DNA from: Chloroflexota bacterium
GTDB taxonomy: Bacteria; Chloroflexota; Anaerolineae; Anaerolineales; Anaerolineaceae
DNA: 35,101 nt
Direction of reading: 5' to 3'
Assembly: GCA_012522475.1 (NCBI GenBank)
Contig: JAAYKH010000030.1
Coordinates: 86,063-121,163, forward strand
A program made the position numbers and the translations under genes. Positions 1 to 8,629 of this stretch are shown here, one piece after another. Each line of letters starts with the position of its first letter. Position 1 is the stretch's first letter. The notes beneath the pieces were generated by a model. That model saw nothing but the letters and a program-made list of their open reading frames with translations. It did not search any database and was not told the origin of the DNA.

Positions 1-662
1 TTTAAGCGCAGCGTGTAGCTGGGAGCTGGTACACCAGCATCATCCCAAACTGTATTGACCTCATATTCATCCAAGTTGGCCTTTGAAAGCAGCGGCAGCA
101 GGTACTGCAGCTTGTTCTCAACAAACAACACTGGAACCTCTGCTTTTAAAATCACATCCTTCAATAATTGTCCGGGCGAGCCCAAGGGTGAGTTGCCAAA
201 CAGGTTGAAGGGCGCCAACACGGTTAAACCGGGCACACCCAGGAAGAATTTCTCCAAGCTTTGCGAGTGAGTCGGCCCATAGCCGCGGCGGCCGCCCATT
301 GGTGTACGAATCACCACCGGCGCAGTAGCCGCACCGTGATACATATCATTGAACTTGGCGATGTGGTTGATCACCTGGTCGCTGATCAATGTAATAAAAT
401 CCCCAAACATGATCTCGACCACAGGCCGCAGGCCGCGCAGCGCCATTCCGCCGGCAATCCCGGTGACGCCGGCCTCAGAGATAGGCGTGGTTAGCACCTG
501 GTCTGGAAAAGCACTTGAAAGCCCGCGGCTGACTTTAAATGCACCCCCGTATGGGTCGAGCAGGTCTTCGCCCAGCAAAACCGCCCGCTTATCATCTGCC
601 AAAGATTGGTACAGGCCGTGATTAAGAGAATCAAGCACCGTGCGGATAGCTGGGCCGTTCAT
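1..662 (-). CDS. Thiamine-diphosphate dehydrogenase E1 component, beta subunit (C-terminus cut by window edge)
   Basis: This is the beta (pyrimidine-binding) half of a two-subunit 2-oxoacid or acetoin-type dehydrogenase E1, which with the alpha subunit decarboxylates a 2-oxo substrate using thiamine diphosphate. About 220 residues are readable without a stop. Visible family motifs are GED (residues 31-33), SEAG (62-65), FGDF (86-89) and GYGPTHSQ (127-134), the last carrying the conserved active-site-region histidine. The start ATG overlaps the alpha-subunit stop as ATGA, which implies translational coupling. The second domain is partly present and the reading frame leaves the window. The substrate (pyruvate, acetoin, branched-chain oxoacid or a sugar-derived oxoacid) cannot be told from sequence; no E2 or E3 gene is in view. 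Confidence 0.9.
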   Translation of the reverse strand, partial: MNGPAIRTVLDSLNHGLYQSLADDKRAVLLGEDLLDPYGGAFKVSRGLSSAFPDQVLTTPISEAGVTGIAGGMALRGLRPVVEIMFGDFITLISDQVINHIAKFNDMYHGAATAPVVIRTPMGGRRGYGPTHSQSLEKFFLGVPGLTVLAPFNLFGNSPLGSPGQLLKDVILKAEVPVLFVENKLQYLLPLLSKANLDEYEVNTVWDDAGVPAPSYTLRL

Positions 663-1546
663 CCTGCACCTCCTTCAGCAGCCAGGGCTGCCTCAAATGC
701 CTGTTGGATTTTCGCGTCAATATCTTGTATTACCTGGTTGTGCTCTGCCCCAGCTAAACGTTTGGCTTGAATGGCAATAGGATCACGCGATTGCCACAGG
801 CTCTCCAGCACACCAGGAGCGCGGGTATCATCACCTTTGGAATGTGACCCCAATCGCGCAGTGGTGATCATCAAAGCCCGGGGTGCAGATTCGTTTCGAA
901 CCTGCTCAATCAACGTCTCTGCCAGCGGGTAAATATCCAAGATATCACTGCTATCCAGCGCTGTAGTGGGTATCTCGAAGGCTTCAAAACGTTTGGGGAC
1001 GCTTCCGGCAATGGCCAGACTGCTGGGTGTGGTCTGCGCGATCTGATTATGTTCCAGGACGAGCAAAACCGGCAATTGCCAAAGTGAGATCATATTCAAG
1101 CACTCATAGACAATTCCCTCACCCAACGTTCCATCGCCCATAAAATCCACCACAATCGCCCCGCTTTGGGTGCGTTTTTCTGCCAGCGCCATCCCGGCTG
1201 CCATGGCAACAGTGCCCCCCTGCACACCGCTGGAATAGAAATTTCTCCAGTGAAGATGCTGGGAACCACCCACGCCGCCACAAACACCGGAGGGTTTGCC
1301 CATTAATTCAGCAAACAACGCTTGCGGGTCGCCGCCATAAGCCAGGAAATGCCCGTGACAGCGGTGATTGCTGACCACAACATCACCTGGCTCAAGGTGC
1401 GCCAGTACACCCACTGCGTTGGCCTCCTGCCCAAGGCTGGTATGCGTCGTCCCCGGGAATATCCCGGATTTGAACTGCTCAAGGAGAACAGTTTCAAAAC
1501 GCCTGATCTGGTAGAGCCTGCGGAAAAGCTCTTTGTTATCCAACAT
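659..1546 (-). CDS. Thiamine-diphosphate dehydrogenase E1 component, alpha subunit
   Basis: Alpha subunit of a heterotetrameric E1 dehydrogenase (295 residues, somewhat shorter than the usual 320-370). The ThDP-binding signature is present: GDG at residues 137-139, about 30 residues ahead of EHNQ with N167. The typical HRCHGHFLAYGG segment (61-72) and a GGVGGSQHLH segment (90-99, in place of KGGSMHM) are also visible. The start overlaps the end of the DNA glycosylase gene by 11 bases and the stop overlaps the beta-subunit start, so three genes form a tight operon. The lack of neighbouring lipoyl E2/E3 genes and the sugar epimerase upstream leave open a role outside central metabolism. Family assignment is firm; substrate is unknown. 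Confidence 0.9.
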   Translation of the reverse strand: MLDNKELFRRLYQIRRFETVLLEQFKSGIFPGTTHTSLGQEANAVGVLAHLEPGDVVVSNHRCHGHFLAYGGDPQALFAELMGKPSGVCGGVGGSQHLHWRNFYSSGVQGGTVAMAAGMALAEKRTQSGAIVVDFMGDGTLGEGIVYECLNMISLWQLPVLLVLEHNQIAQTTPSSLAIAGSVPKRFEAFEIPTTALDSSDILDIYPLAETLIEQVRNESAPRALMITTARLGSHSKGDDTRAPGVLESLWQSRDPIAIQAKRLAGAEHNQVIQDIDAKIQQAFEAALAAEGGAG

Positions 1547-2132
1547 CGATCGCTCCCTTTTGTACCAGAAACCGCCAGGGAATCGAACGCCAGGGCTCTG
1601 GCACAGAATTCAAACCCACACGCGGTGTTTGTTCAATCATCGCGTCGGCCCATCGTTCTCCGCTCTCAATATACAGCCCGTCAGACCGATCGCACAGGTC
1701 AACACGGTTAAAAATGCCATCAATGCCCAACGCCTGGGTTAATTTAGCCGGCCCATCTGTCCAACCGGGTTGCAAAGCCCGATATGGACGATTTTTTGCC
1801 ATAGCCGTTGTACCTTCCAGCGGGAGGATGGCGCGGATTAACACGGCTGCTGGCGTGCCTGCCTGGTCGGTCACCGCATTGAGCAGCCAGTGCATCCCGT
1901 AAGTAAAGTACACATAAGCATACCCGGGAGGCCCATACATCACAGACGTGCGCGGTGTTAACCCCGCCGAGGCATGGCAGCCTAAATCCTCTTCGCCCTG
2001 GTAGGCTTCCGTTTCCAAAATCAGTCCGGCCAGACGTTTACCGGATTGCACGCGTACCAATCGGCATCCCAGCAAATCACGTGCCACAGCCAGCGCCGGA
2101 CGGGCATAAAAATCGCGCTGATTGATTGACAT
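1536..2132 (-). CDS. DNA-3-methyladenine glycosylase, AAG/MPG family
   Basis: Monofunctional base-excision glycosylase that removes 3-methyladenine and other alkylated or deaminated purines from DNA. The 198-residue length is normal for bacterial members. Residues equivalent to the human AAG active site can be lined up: catalytic Glu at E42 in ETEAY (40-44), Y44, H53, and the intercalating-region tyrosine Y75 in the YVYFTYGM segment. The GPAKLTQALGI segment near residue 129 is also typical. It precedes and overlaps the E1 alpha gene by 11 bases, probably a chance co-transcription rather than a shared function. The ATG start sits 100 bases after the epimerase stop; no strong ribosome binding site is visible. 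Confidence 0.93.
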   Translation of the reverse strand: MSINQRDFYARPALAVARDLLGCRLVRVQSGKRLAGLILETEAYQGEEDLGCHASAGLTPRTSVMYGPPGYAYVYFTYGMHWLLNAVTDQAGTPAAVLIRAILPLEGTTAMAKNRPYRALQPGWTDGPAKLTQALGIDGIFNRVDLCDRSDGLYIESGERWADAMIEQTPRVGLNSVPEPWRSIPWRFLVQKGAIDVG

Positions 2133-2233
2133 GATGTTATTTTACTTGAAAAATTGATACTATCCGCCCAATATCCCAACCAGTGTGCGTCGTTAAATAA
2201 AATGAATGGCAACAACCCTTGCAATCAAAAGAA

Positions 2234-3172
2234 TCAAAGGCCATTCTTAAATTGCGGGTCGTGTTCAAGGGTCAACCGAACGCCCATCTCCAGGGGTATC
2301 AGGGGGATGTAATCCAGCCCGGTCTTCGCCGAGGAGAGATCAGCACACATGCGTGTGACGCCGCCACTGATACGGGTGTTATAAACCTCTTCAGGGGCGC
2401 CACCCGTGACTTTGGTGACGATCTTAACCAGATCGCGAATGCTGGTTTCGGTGCCGCTGCCGACGTTGATGACCTGCCCATTGACACTTTGGACAGTAGC
2501 AGCAGACACCAGCGCATTGACCACATCATCCACATAGACATAATCGCGGGTCTGATTGGCGTCCCCATGTAAGACCAGGGTGCCGTTTTGCAGCGATTGG
2601 TGAATAAAATTGGGGATCACCGGTGGATTTGAAGCTGGGATATGCTGACCCGGTCCGTAAGCATTAAAAATGCGCAAGCAAACTGTTTGAATTCCGGAAA
2701 GCATGCCAATAGTGCGTACATACCACTCCGCTGAGAGTTTTGAAACCGCATAGGGTGAAACGGGATGCGGTGACAGGTCTTCCGTCATGAGTGACTGTTG
2801 CTGCTCACCATAGACCGCGCCGGAGGAGGCCAGCACAACTCGTGGTGTGCCAGCATCGCGAATAGCTTCCATGAGCGTTACCGTGCCGCCCACATTAACC
2901 TCTGTGTAATCTCGTGGAAACAGAATCGATTCCTGCACTGACACCCGCGCAGCCATGTGATAAACACAATCAATATCTTGTAAAAGCGTCCATAATTTTG
3001 GACGGTCGTTGATATCTCCGCGTGTAAAGTGAACCTCAGGATCCAGCACATCCGGATTCCCGGTGGAAAGGTCATCCAATACACGCACATGATGCCCCTG
3101 CCGCAACAATCGATTGCTGAGCGCAGCACCCAAAAAACCCGCACCGCCTGTAATTAGAAAATTCATTGTCAT
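2234..3172 (-). CDS. NAD-dependent epimerase/dehydratase (extended SDR, UDP-glucose 4-epimerase-like)
   Basis: Cytoplasmic nucleotide-sugar epimerase or dehydratase of the extended short-chain dehydrogenase family, 312 residues. The N-terminal Rossmann motif GGAGFLG (residues 9-15), the SSGAVYGE segment with the catalytic Ser/Thr position, and YAVSK with the catalytic Tyr and Lys are all seen. The NAYGPGQ segment and a YVYVDD segment later are standard for GalE/RmlB-like enzymes. Two in-frame start codons (MTM) are possible; AAGG lies 5 bases before the first and 11 before the second, so both fit. Substrate is not determinable. It lies between a phosphodiesterase and a DNA repair gene on the same strand, with no polysaccharide cluster in view. 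Confidence 0.9.
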   Translation of the reverse strand: MTMNFLITGGAGFLGAALSNRLLRQGHHVRVLDDLSTGNPDVLDPEVHFTRGDINDRPKLWTLLQDIDCVYHMAARVSVQESILFPRDYTEVNVGGTVTLMEAIRDAGTPRVVLASSGAVYGEQQQSLMTEDLSPHPVSPYAVSKLSAEWYVRTIGMLSGIQTVCLRIFNAYGPGQHIPASNPPVIPNFIHQSLQNGTLVLHGDANQTRDYVYVDDVVNALVSAATVQSVNGQVINVGSGTETSIRDLVKIVTKVTGGAPEEVYNTRISGGVTRMCADLSSAKTGLDYIPLIPLEMGVRLTLEHDPQFKNGL

Positions 3173-3233
3173 CTACACCTTAATTATGATCTGCCAAACA
3201 TAATAGCACACTCGCCGCCGAGTAGATAGGGCT

Positions 3234-4178
3234 CTACACAATAGTTTCCACTGGGAGTAGTTTTGCTAACTGCGAAGGCGTGTCGGTAGTGAGTGCATCC
3301 ACGCCATGAGCAATCAGGGTTTGAGCCAGTTCAACCTGGTCGGTTTGACGCACATCAATTGTCCATCCATCCACCTTTGAGCCAGCCTGGTGCAAAAAAT
3401 CAATCCAGTCAAAACCAGCCTCCAATGCCTTCTGGAGCACCTCTGCCCGGATAAACCAATCGATGCCTTGCGGCACCTGATACAGCAGGGTTTCTGCCCG
3501 GGCGGCAAAATATTCACTCAACGTACCCCAGCGATATGCCGATAGCGGATGATCATCTAATAAGCCGTAAGCACCGATGCGAAAGGGTGGCGCCGCTGCG
3601 GGGCGGGCTTCATCCCTGGTCAGGTCAAGGTACAGCAGCGGGTCAAAACCAAGGGCCAGGGACAGGTCGGTGCGCGCCAGTAAACGCACCACCCAATCCG
3701 CTACTGAGGTGATTTGCACTCGCGTCTTCACAGGTGCTATCATTTCCAACAATCTCTTTAAATTTGTTGGTGTCAAAGGTGTATAAGGTTTAAAATCCAG
3801 TTGCAATCGTTTTGTATGGGGATAAGCTGCCAGCAACTCGAGCGCGCTTTCAAGAAACCCAACTTTTTCTTCAGTTACCTGGCCATTAACACGATAATGC
3901 AGATCCTGCACCTGGTCGCGCCGCATGTGGGGTGCCTTGCCTGTGCCGTCGGTCTCTTCATCCAGGTTCTGCTCGTGTAAGAGGACAAAGCTTCCATCGG
4001 CCAGCGGTAGAACATCAATTTCCACCACTGCCGCGCCTGCCATAAGACAGTGCTCTAACGCAGATAACGAACTTGGCGGTCTGCCATGTTCACTTTGAGC
4101 GGCATGATGGATCAGGGTAACGGGTTGTGCTCGTTTTTTGATATTATTTTGGGGCGTGGATGCATTAGTACCAGTCAT
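3234..4178 (-). CDS. Glycerophosphodiester phosphodiesterase-like protein (divergent GDPD)
   Basis: TIM-barrel phosphodiesterase of the GDPD/UgpQ family, expected to hydrolyse glycerophosphodiesters to glycerol-3-phosphate and an alcohol. The VEIDV segment with the metal-binding Glu and Asp, the LLHE segment with the later histidine, and the C-terminal GWTIDVR...GVDALTTDTP pattern identify the family. The signature N-terminus is degenerate: IHHA replaces the usual HRG and RPPSSLSAL replaces PENTLAAF. I place the start at the ATG at 4178 (314 residues), preceded by a weak TTAGG; a TTG 27 bases upstream is also in frame. No signal peptide, so probably cytoplasmic. It could have a different phosphodiester substrate or reduced activity. 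Confidence 0.8.
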   Translation of the reverse strand: MTGTNASTPQNNIKKRAQPVTLIHHAAQSEHGRPPSSLSALEHCLMAGAAVVEIDVLPLADGSFVLLHEQNLDEETDGTGKAPHMRRDQVQDLHYRVNGQVTEEKVGFLESALELLAAYPHTKRLQLDFKPYTPLTPTNLKRLLEMIAPVKTRVQITSVADWVVRLLARTDLSLALGFDPLLYLDLTRDEARPAAAPPFRIGAYGLLDDHPLSAYRWGTLSEYFAARAETLLYQVPQGIDWFIRAEVLQKALEAGFDWIDFLHQAGSKVDGWTIDVRQTDQVELAQTLIAHGVDALTTDTPSQLAKLLPVETIV

Positions 4179-4235
4179 TGGCCTAATTTTAACGGCAAAA
4201 CCCAAAAAAGTAAAAGAAAACTCATTTTATTTTTC

Positions 4236-4283
4236 TATAATTCATTTTATGAAGGGGCAGAGATGATTTTTTGTGAGTATAAT
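4236..4283 (+). promoter_or_regulatory. Candidate promoter region for the fba-fprA unit
   Basis: Two perfect TATAAT hexamers occur on the plus strand at 4236-4241 and 4278-4283 in an AT-rich stretch between divergent genes. Neither has a convincing TTGACA-like box at 16-18 bases upstream, so the call rests on the -10 boxes and context alone. The untranslated leader to the aldolase start would be about 75-120 bases. Confidence 0.4.
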
Positions 4284-4363
4284 TGAGAGCAGCAAAGTTC
4301 CAACAGGGTCTGCGCTCCAATTTCAGGAGGTGGCCTTTAATAAATTGACGAAGGAGTAAAAAA

Positions 4364-5314
4364 ATGATTGTAACAACCAAGAAATTATTCGAAGCAGCCT
4401 ATGGGAAGTATGCCATTGGTGCCTACAATATCAACAACCTGGAGCAAACTGTGGGATTGTTCAAGGGTAACCTGCTTTCACAAGCACCTTTCATTATCCA
4501 GATCAGTAAGGGTGCCAGGGCATATACTGACAAAGTATTTTTAGAATATCTGATACGCGCTGCTGATGAGGTCTATCCTGAGGCCATTTTTGCTGTCCAC
4601 CTGGATCATGGCGATGAGGAAGCAGCCATGGATTGCATCGAATCGGGCTTTTACAGCTCGGTGATGATCGATGCCAGCCACGAAGATTTCGAGACCAATA
4701 TTGCCATTACCAAGCGCGTGGTCGATGCCGCCCACGCCAAGGGTGTTGTGGTTGAAGCCGAGTTGGGTCAGCTGGGTGGTGTGGAAGAACACATCCAGGT
4801 CGCCGAGGCAGATGCTAAGCTCACCGATCCCAAACAAGCCAAGGAATTTGTGGAACGCACCGGCTGCGACTCTCTGGCTGTGGCCATCGGTACCAGCCAT
4901 GGGGCGTTCAAGTTCTCTGGCTCACAATCGCTGCATTACAACGTTTTAGCAGAAATCCAAAAAGAACTGCCCGGTTATCCGCTGGTCATGCACGGCGCCA
5001 GCTCTGTACCCCAGGAAGAAATCGCTCGCATCAACGCGGCAGGCGGTAATATCGTCGGCGCCAAAGGCGTTGACGCTGATCAGTTTAAACCAGCAGCCAA
5101 GCTGGGCGTGACCAAGATCAATATCGATACCGACGGCCGCCTGGTATGGATACGCGTGCATCGTGAAATCCTTCAAGATCGCCCCGAGGTTTTTGACCTG
5201 CGCACACCTGGCAAGATCTTTATTGATGAATATGCCAAATTCATTGCCGAAAAGAATGAATACCTGGGCAGCGCCGGACAGCTTGATAAAGTGCGGGTCC
5301 TCTTAGCTGAATAG
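4364..5314 (+). CDS. fba: Class II fructose-1,6-bisphosphate aldolase
   Basis: Zinc-dependent aldolase that reversibly cleaves fructose-1,6-bisphosphate to dihydroxyacetone phosphate and glyceraldehyde-3-phosphate in glycolysis and gluconeogenesis. The 316-residue length fits the class IIB group. The HLDHG motif (around residue 83) supplies the catalytic Asp and a zinc-binding His; the EAELGQLGG, GTSHGAFKF and VMHGASSVP segments provide further metal and phosphate-binding positions, and NIDTDGR is the phosphate-binding segment near the C-terminus. A good ribosome binding site (AAGGAG, 7 bases before ATG) fixes the start. The flavodiiron gene follows after 8 bases. A tagatose-bisphosphate or other sugar-bisphosphate aldolase cannot be excluded. 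Confidence 0.93.
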   Translation: MIVTTKKLFEAAYGKYAIGAYNINNLEQTVGLFKGNLLSQAPFIIQISKGARAYTDKVFLEYLIRAADEVYPEAIFAVHLDHGDEEAAMDCIESGFYSSVMIDASHEDFETNIAITKRVVDAAHAKGVVVEAELGQLGGVEEHIQVAEADAKLTDPKQAKEFVERTGCDSLAVAIGTSHGAFKFSGSQSLHYNVLAEIQKELPGYPLVMHGASSVPQEEIARINAAGGNIVGAKGVDADQFKPAAKLGVTKINIDTDGRLVWIRVHREILQDRPEVFDLRTPGKIFIDEYAKFIAEKNEYLGSAGQLDKVRVLLAE

Positions 5315-5322
5315 GAAACCTG

Positions 5323-6525
5323 ATGAGACCTGTTGAAATACGACCGGGGATCTACTGGGTTGGCGTAAATGATCGTGTCACCGATCTTTTCGAAGGCCTG
5401 TGGCCAATCGACCAGGCCGGGGTTTCCTACAATGCGTACCTGATCAAAGACGAAAAATCTGCCCTGATTGACCTTTCTAAGGAAATACTCAGTGATGATT
5501 ACCTTGCCCAACTCAGCGAGGTCGTTGACCTGGCCAGTTTGGATTACGTGATCATCAACCATATGGAACCTGACCACACCGGCGCACTACAGCGGATTTT
5601 AGAATTTGCCCAAAATGCCCAAATTTTAGGGATGCCGAAAACTGTGCGCATGCTGGATGATTTTTATGGCCTGACCGAGAATATCACCCAGCTGGCTAAC
5701 AACGAGGAACTTTCTTTAGGGAAAAACACCCTGCGCTTCGTTTATACACCCCTTGTACACTGGCCAGAAACCATGATGACCTACCTGGTCGAAGAACAGA
5801 TCCTGTTCTCTTGCGATGGCTTTGGTGGTTATGGCACACTGGACGGGGGCATTTTCGACGGTGACTACGCCGATTTGGCCTTCTTTGAATCTGAAGCCTT
5901 GCGCTATTTTTCAAACATTGTGGCCGCCTTCAGCAAATCGGTGCTGAGTGCGATGAAAAAATTCGCCGACGTGCCGATCAAGATGGTCGCTCCCTCCCAC
6001 GGGCTGATCTGGCGCAAAGACCCCGGCCGCATCCTCGAGCTATATCAAACCTGGTCAGAATATCACCGTCAGCCGGCCGAGGCAGGGATCACAGTCCTGT
6101 TCGGCACCATGTACCGCAACACCGAACACGCCCTCAACGCAGCCCTGGAAGGGATCGCGGCAGAAGGCGTGCCGGTCAGCGTTCACGATGTGCGTAAGAC
6201 CCATGTCAGCCATATTCTGCCCGATCTGTGGACTCAACGTGGCGTACTGGTGGCAGCTCCCACCTACGAAGGCAAGCTGTTTCCGCCTGCCATGGACGTT
6301 TTGATGATGGCCAACCGCAAACGGGTGACCCATAAGACCGCTGCCTACCTGGGCAGCTACGCCTGGAGCGGCGGCGGACAGGCCGACTTTGAAGCCATCG
6401 CAGAGAAAATGGGCTGGCAGGTCTCCCAGGGTTTTGGCTTTATTGGCGGCCCCAAAACAGATGGCCTGACACGAGCCTACGAAATGGGTAGGCAGCTGGC
6501 AAAGGCGGTAAAAACCGTTTCCTAA
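5323..6525 (+). CDS. Flavodiiron protein (FprA-family A-type flavoprotein)
   Basis: Soluble enzyme that reduces oxygen to water and/or nitric oxide to nitrous oxide, protecting anaerobes. The N-terminal metallo-beta-lactamase-like domain keeps all di-iron ligands: H80-x-E82-x-D84-H85, H146 in LVHWPET, D165 in SCDGFG, and H226 in PSHGLIW. The C-terminal flavodoxin domain starts near residue 252, with an FMN phosphate-loop GTMYRNTE and a YAWSGGG segment. At 400 residues it is a class A protein without added rubredoxin or flavin-reductase domains, so a separate electron donor is needed. It follows fba by 8 bases with AGGAA as ribosome binding site, so the two are probably co-transcribed. Substrate preference cannot be read from sequence. 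Confidence 0.95.
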   Translation: MRPVEIRPGIYWVGVNDRVTDLFEGLWPIDQAGVSYNAYLIKDEKSALIDLSKEILSDDYLAQLSEVVDLASLDYVIINHMEPDHTGALQRILEFAQNAQILGMPKTVRMLDDFYGLTENITQLANNEELSLGKNTLRFVYTPLVHWPETMMTYLVEEQILFSCDGFGGYGTLDGGIFDGDYADLAFFESEALRYFSNIVAAFSKSVLSAMKKFADVPIKMVAPSHGLIWRKDPGRILELYQTWSEYHRQPAEAGITVLFGTMYRNTEHALNAALEGIAAEGVPVSVHDVRKTHVSHILPDLWTQRGVLVAAPTYEGKLFPPAMDVLMMANRKRVTHKTAAYLGSYAWSGGGQADFEAIAEKMGWQVSQGFGFIGGPKTDGLTRAYEMGRQLAKAVKTVS

Positions 6526-6558
6526 TGGTTCGCAGCGGTCACTGAGCTGACCTTCTCA

Positions 6559-6607
6559 ATCGGGGAATGCTTGTGCATCCTGCACAAGGAATGAAAGTTC
6601 CCCCGAT
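6559..6607. repeat. Two-tier inverted repeat downstream of the flavodiiron gene
   Basis: An outer stem ATCGGGG (6559-6565) pairs with CCCCGAT (6601-6607). Inside it a perfect 8-bp hairpin CTTGTGCA/TGCACAAG (6570-6577 and 6581-6588) has a TCC loop. There is no T-tract, so it is not a standard intrinsic terminator; it may mark the 3' end of the fba-fprA message or protect it. Confidence 0.6.
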
Positions 6608-6631
6608 CTGTATGATTTAATCAAACCAAAG

Positions 6632-6660
6632 CACGAGGCAGGGTAAAACCTGCCCTCGTG
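6632..6660 (+). terminator. Hairpin just ahead of glnS, weak terminator or leader structure
   Basis: CACGAGGCAGG (6632-6642) pairs with CCTGCCCTCGTG (6649-6660), 11 bp with one bulged C and a short loop, followed by TTATATT. This could weakly terminate the upstream unit. If glnS transcription starts earlier, it would instead sit in the glnS leader, 45 bases before the start codon. Confidence 0.45.
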
Positions 6661-6704
6661 TTATATTGAAAATAAAGTTTGAGCATTGTTTTTTGGAGCA
6701 TTAT

Positions 6705-8399
6705 ATGTCTGAGGAAAACATACCATCTCGATCGAATTTCATTACCGAGATCATCGATCAACACCTGGAAAATGGTCGATTCACGAACGTACACACCCGT
6801 TTCCCGCCCGAGCCGAACGGTTATTTGCACATCGGCCATGCGAAATCGATTTGCCTGAATTTTGGCATCGCCCGCGATTATGGCGGGCTGACCAACCTGC
6901 GCTTTGATGATACCAACCCGATCACCGAAGAGGTGGAATACGTAGAATCAATCCAGGATGACATCCGCTGGTTGGGTTTCGATTGGGAAGACCGCCTGTA
7001 TTTTGCTTCAGATTATTTTGCCCAGATGTATGACTATGCCCTGCAGTTGATCAAACTGGGTAAAGCTTTCGTGTGCGACCTGAACGTCGATGAATTGCGT
7101 CACTATCGCGGCACCCTCACCGAGCCCGGGAAAAATAGTCCCTATCGGGAACGATCCATCGAGGAAAACCTGGATTTATTTCAACGGATGAAAGCTGGCG
7201 AGTTCCAGGAAGGTTCGCACACCCTGCGTGCCAAGATCGATATGGCTTCGCCCAACCTGAACCTGCGCGACCCGGTACTCTATCGTATCTTGCACGCACA
7301 TCATCACCGCACCGGCGACGAATGGTGTATCTATCCGATGTACGATTACGCCCACGCCCTTTCGGATTCGATCGAGGGTATCACCCATTCAATCTGCACC
7401 CTGGAATTTGAAGACCACCGTCCCTTGTATGACTGGTGCTTGCAAACGCTGGGCATCTTCCACAGCCAGCAGATCGAATTTGCCCGCCTGAACCTGACCC
7501 ACACCGTGATGAGCAAGCGTAAATTGCTGCAATTGGTGCGCGAGGGACACGTCAGCAGTTGGAATGACCCACGCATGCCCACGCTTTCAGGCATGCGGCG
7601 GCGGGGCTACACCCCCGAGGCGATTCGCACCTTTGCCGACATCATCGGCGTGGCCAAAGCGCACAGCAATGTCGACATGGAATTGCTGGAGCACGTTTTG
7701 CGTGATGATCTGAACGCTCGCGCCCGCCGGGTGATGGTTGTAGTGGAACCGCTTAAAGTCATCATTGGCAACTATCCCAGCGACAAGGAAGAGACCTTTG
7801 ACGTGCCTTATTTCCCCTCCAGCCGCGCTCTGGACGACAGCCCAACGCGGCAGGTACCCTTCAGCAGAGAGATCTTTATCGAACGTTCGGACTTCATGGA
7901 AGAACCACCCAGCAAGTTCTACCGCCTGGCTCCGGGCCGTGAAGTGCGCCTGATGAACGCCTATTACATCACCTGCACGGACGTTGTCAAAGATGCAAAT
8001 GGAGAGGTTGTTGAACTCCATTGCACTTACGACCCTGAATCGCGCGGCGGTATGTCGCCCGACGAGCGCAAGGTGCGCGGCACGCTGCACTGGGTTTCTG
8101 CCCGGCACGCCATTAACGCAGAATTGCGTTTATATGACACGCTCTTCACTCTGCCCAACCCCTTTGACGTACCCGATGATGGAGATTTCATGGACAACAT
8201 CAACCCCAATTCATTACAAGTGGTCACAGACGCGAAACTTGAGCCTGTCCTGGCCGAAGCTGTGGTAGGCGAATTCTTTCAATTTATGCGCCAGGGGTAT
8301 TTCTGCCTAGACTCGGTAGATTCGCAGGCAGGCGCGCCAGTCTTCAACCGCTCCATCTCGCTGGTCGATACCTGGGCTAAAATGCAGCAAAACAGGTGA
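6705..8399 (+). CDS. glnS: Glutaminyl-tRNA synthetase
   Basis: Class I aminoacyl-tRNA synthetase that charges tRNA-Gln directly with glutamine. HIGH is at residues 42-45 and the KMSKS-equivalent VMSKR at 268-272; the [16 protein letters not shown] segment is diagnostic for GlnRS rather than bacterial GluRS. The C-terminal beta-barrel anticodon-binding domains are present, giving 564 residues, close to E. coli GlnS (554). I start at the ATG at 6705, with GGAG 9 bases upstream; an in-frame non-ATG start at 6666 would add 13 unlikely residues. GlnRS is patchily distributed in bacteria outside Proteobacteria, so presence here suggests either an ancient transfer or loss of reliance on GatCAB for Gln-tRNA. 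Confidence 0.96.
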   Translation: MSEENIPSRSNFITEIIDQHLENGRFTNVHTRFPPEPNGYLHIGHAKSICLNFGIARDYGGLTNLRFDDTNPITEEVEYVESIQDDIRWLGFDWEDRLYFASDYFAQMYDYALQLIKLGKAFVCDLNVDELRHYRGTLTEPGKNSPYRERSIEENLDLFQRMKAGEFQEGSHTLRAKIDMASPNLNLRDPVLYRILHAHHHRTGDEWCIYPMYDYAHALSDSIEGITHSICTLEFEDHRPLYDWCLQTLGIFHSQQIEFARLNLTHTVMSKRKLLQLVREGHVSSWNDPRMPTLSGMRRRGYTPEAIRTFADIIGVAKAHSNVDMELLEHVLRDDLNARARRVMVVVEPLKVIIGNYPSDKEETFDVPYFPSSRALDDSPTRQVPFSREIFIERSDFMEEPPSKFYRLAPGREVRLMNAYYITCTDVVKDANGEVVELHCTYDPESRGGMSPDERKVRGTLHWVSARHAINAELRLYDTLFTLPNPFDVPDDGDFMDNINPNSLQVVTDAKLEPVLAEAVVGEFFQFMRQGYFCLDSVDSQAGAPVFNRSISLVDTWAKMQQNR

Positions 8400-8474
8400 G
8401 GATAAAAAAACACGAAGCACTCACAAGCCAAAAGAATGCCTCTTCCGTAGAGGCAAAATTTGACTGCGGTTGTA

Positions 8475-8502
8475 TTGACAAACAAATTTGATTGTGTAAT
8501 AC
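8475..8502 (+). promoter_or_regulatory. Strong sigma-70-type promoter of a small transcription unit
   Basis: A perfect -35 TTGACA (8475-8480) is followed after 16 bases by TAATAC (8497-8502) as -10. It would drive a transcript of roughly 175 bases that ends at the terminator at 8651-8684 and contains the 19-codon ORF. Confidence 0.65.
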
Positions 8503-8569
8503 TACTGCTAACAGTCATCAAAGGTTTAGTTAAAGACACGCAATCCCACTAAAAAGGAGGTGGTGTACA

Positions 8570-8629
8570 ATGATAGACAGTAGTTACTTATCAATGGCTG
8601 TAGCACCCCTCCTTGTTAGTTTACGATAA
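8570..8629 (+). CDS. Candidate 19-residue peptide (leader peptide or small protein)
   Basis: A short ORF, MIDSSYLSMAVAPLLVSLR, begins 9 bases after a near-perfect Shine-Dalgarno sequence AGGAGG (8555-8560), which is stronger than that of most genes in this window. Its last seven codons form the 5' arm and loop of a 13-bp perfect hairpin (8596-8643), and the stop codon lies one base before the 3' arm, as in translational or transcriptional attenuators. The loop also holds CCTCCTT, able to pair with the AAGGAGG of its own ribosome binding site. I do not recognise the peptide; its central part is hydrophobic. It has no runs of one amino acid as in classical amino-acid operon leaders. Translation is inferred, not shown. 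Confidence 0.5.
   Translation: MIDSSYLSMAVAPLLVSLR

Noticed and set aside
1-1546. Assignment of the E1 pair as acetoin dehydrogenase acoAB
   Set aside because: No acoC, acoL or acoin-type regulator is in view and the motifs do not separate acetoin from other 2-oxoacid substrates.
4541-5577. Minus-strand ORFs of 119 and 134 codons opposite fba and the flavodiiron gene
   Set aside because: Both lie wholly against well-supported genes and show no recognisable protein features.
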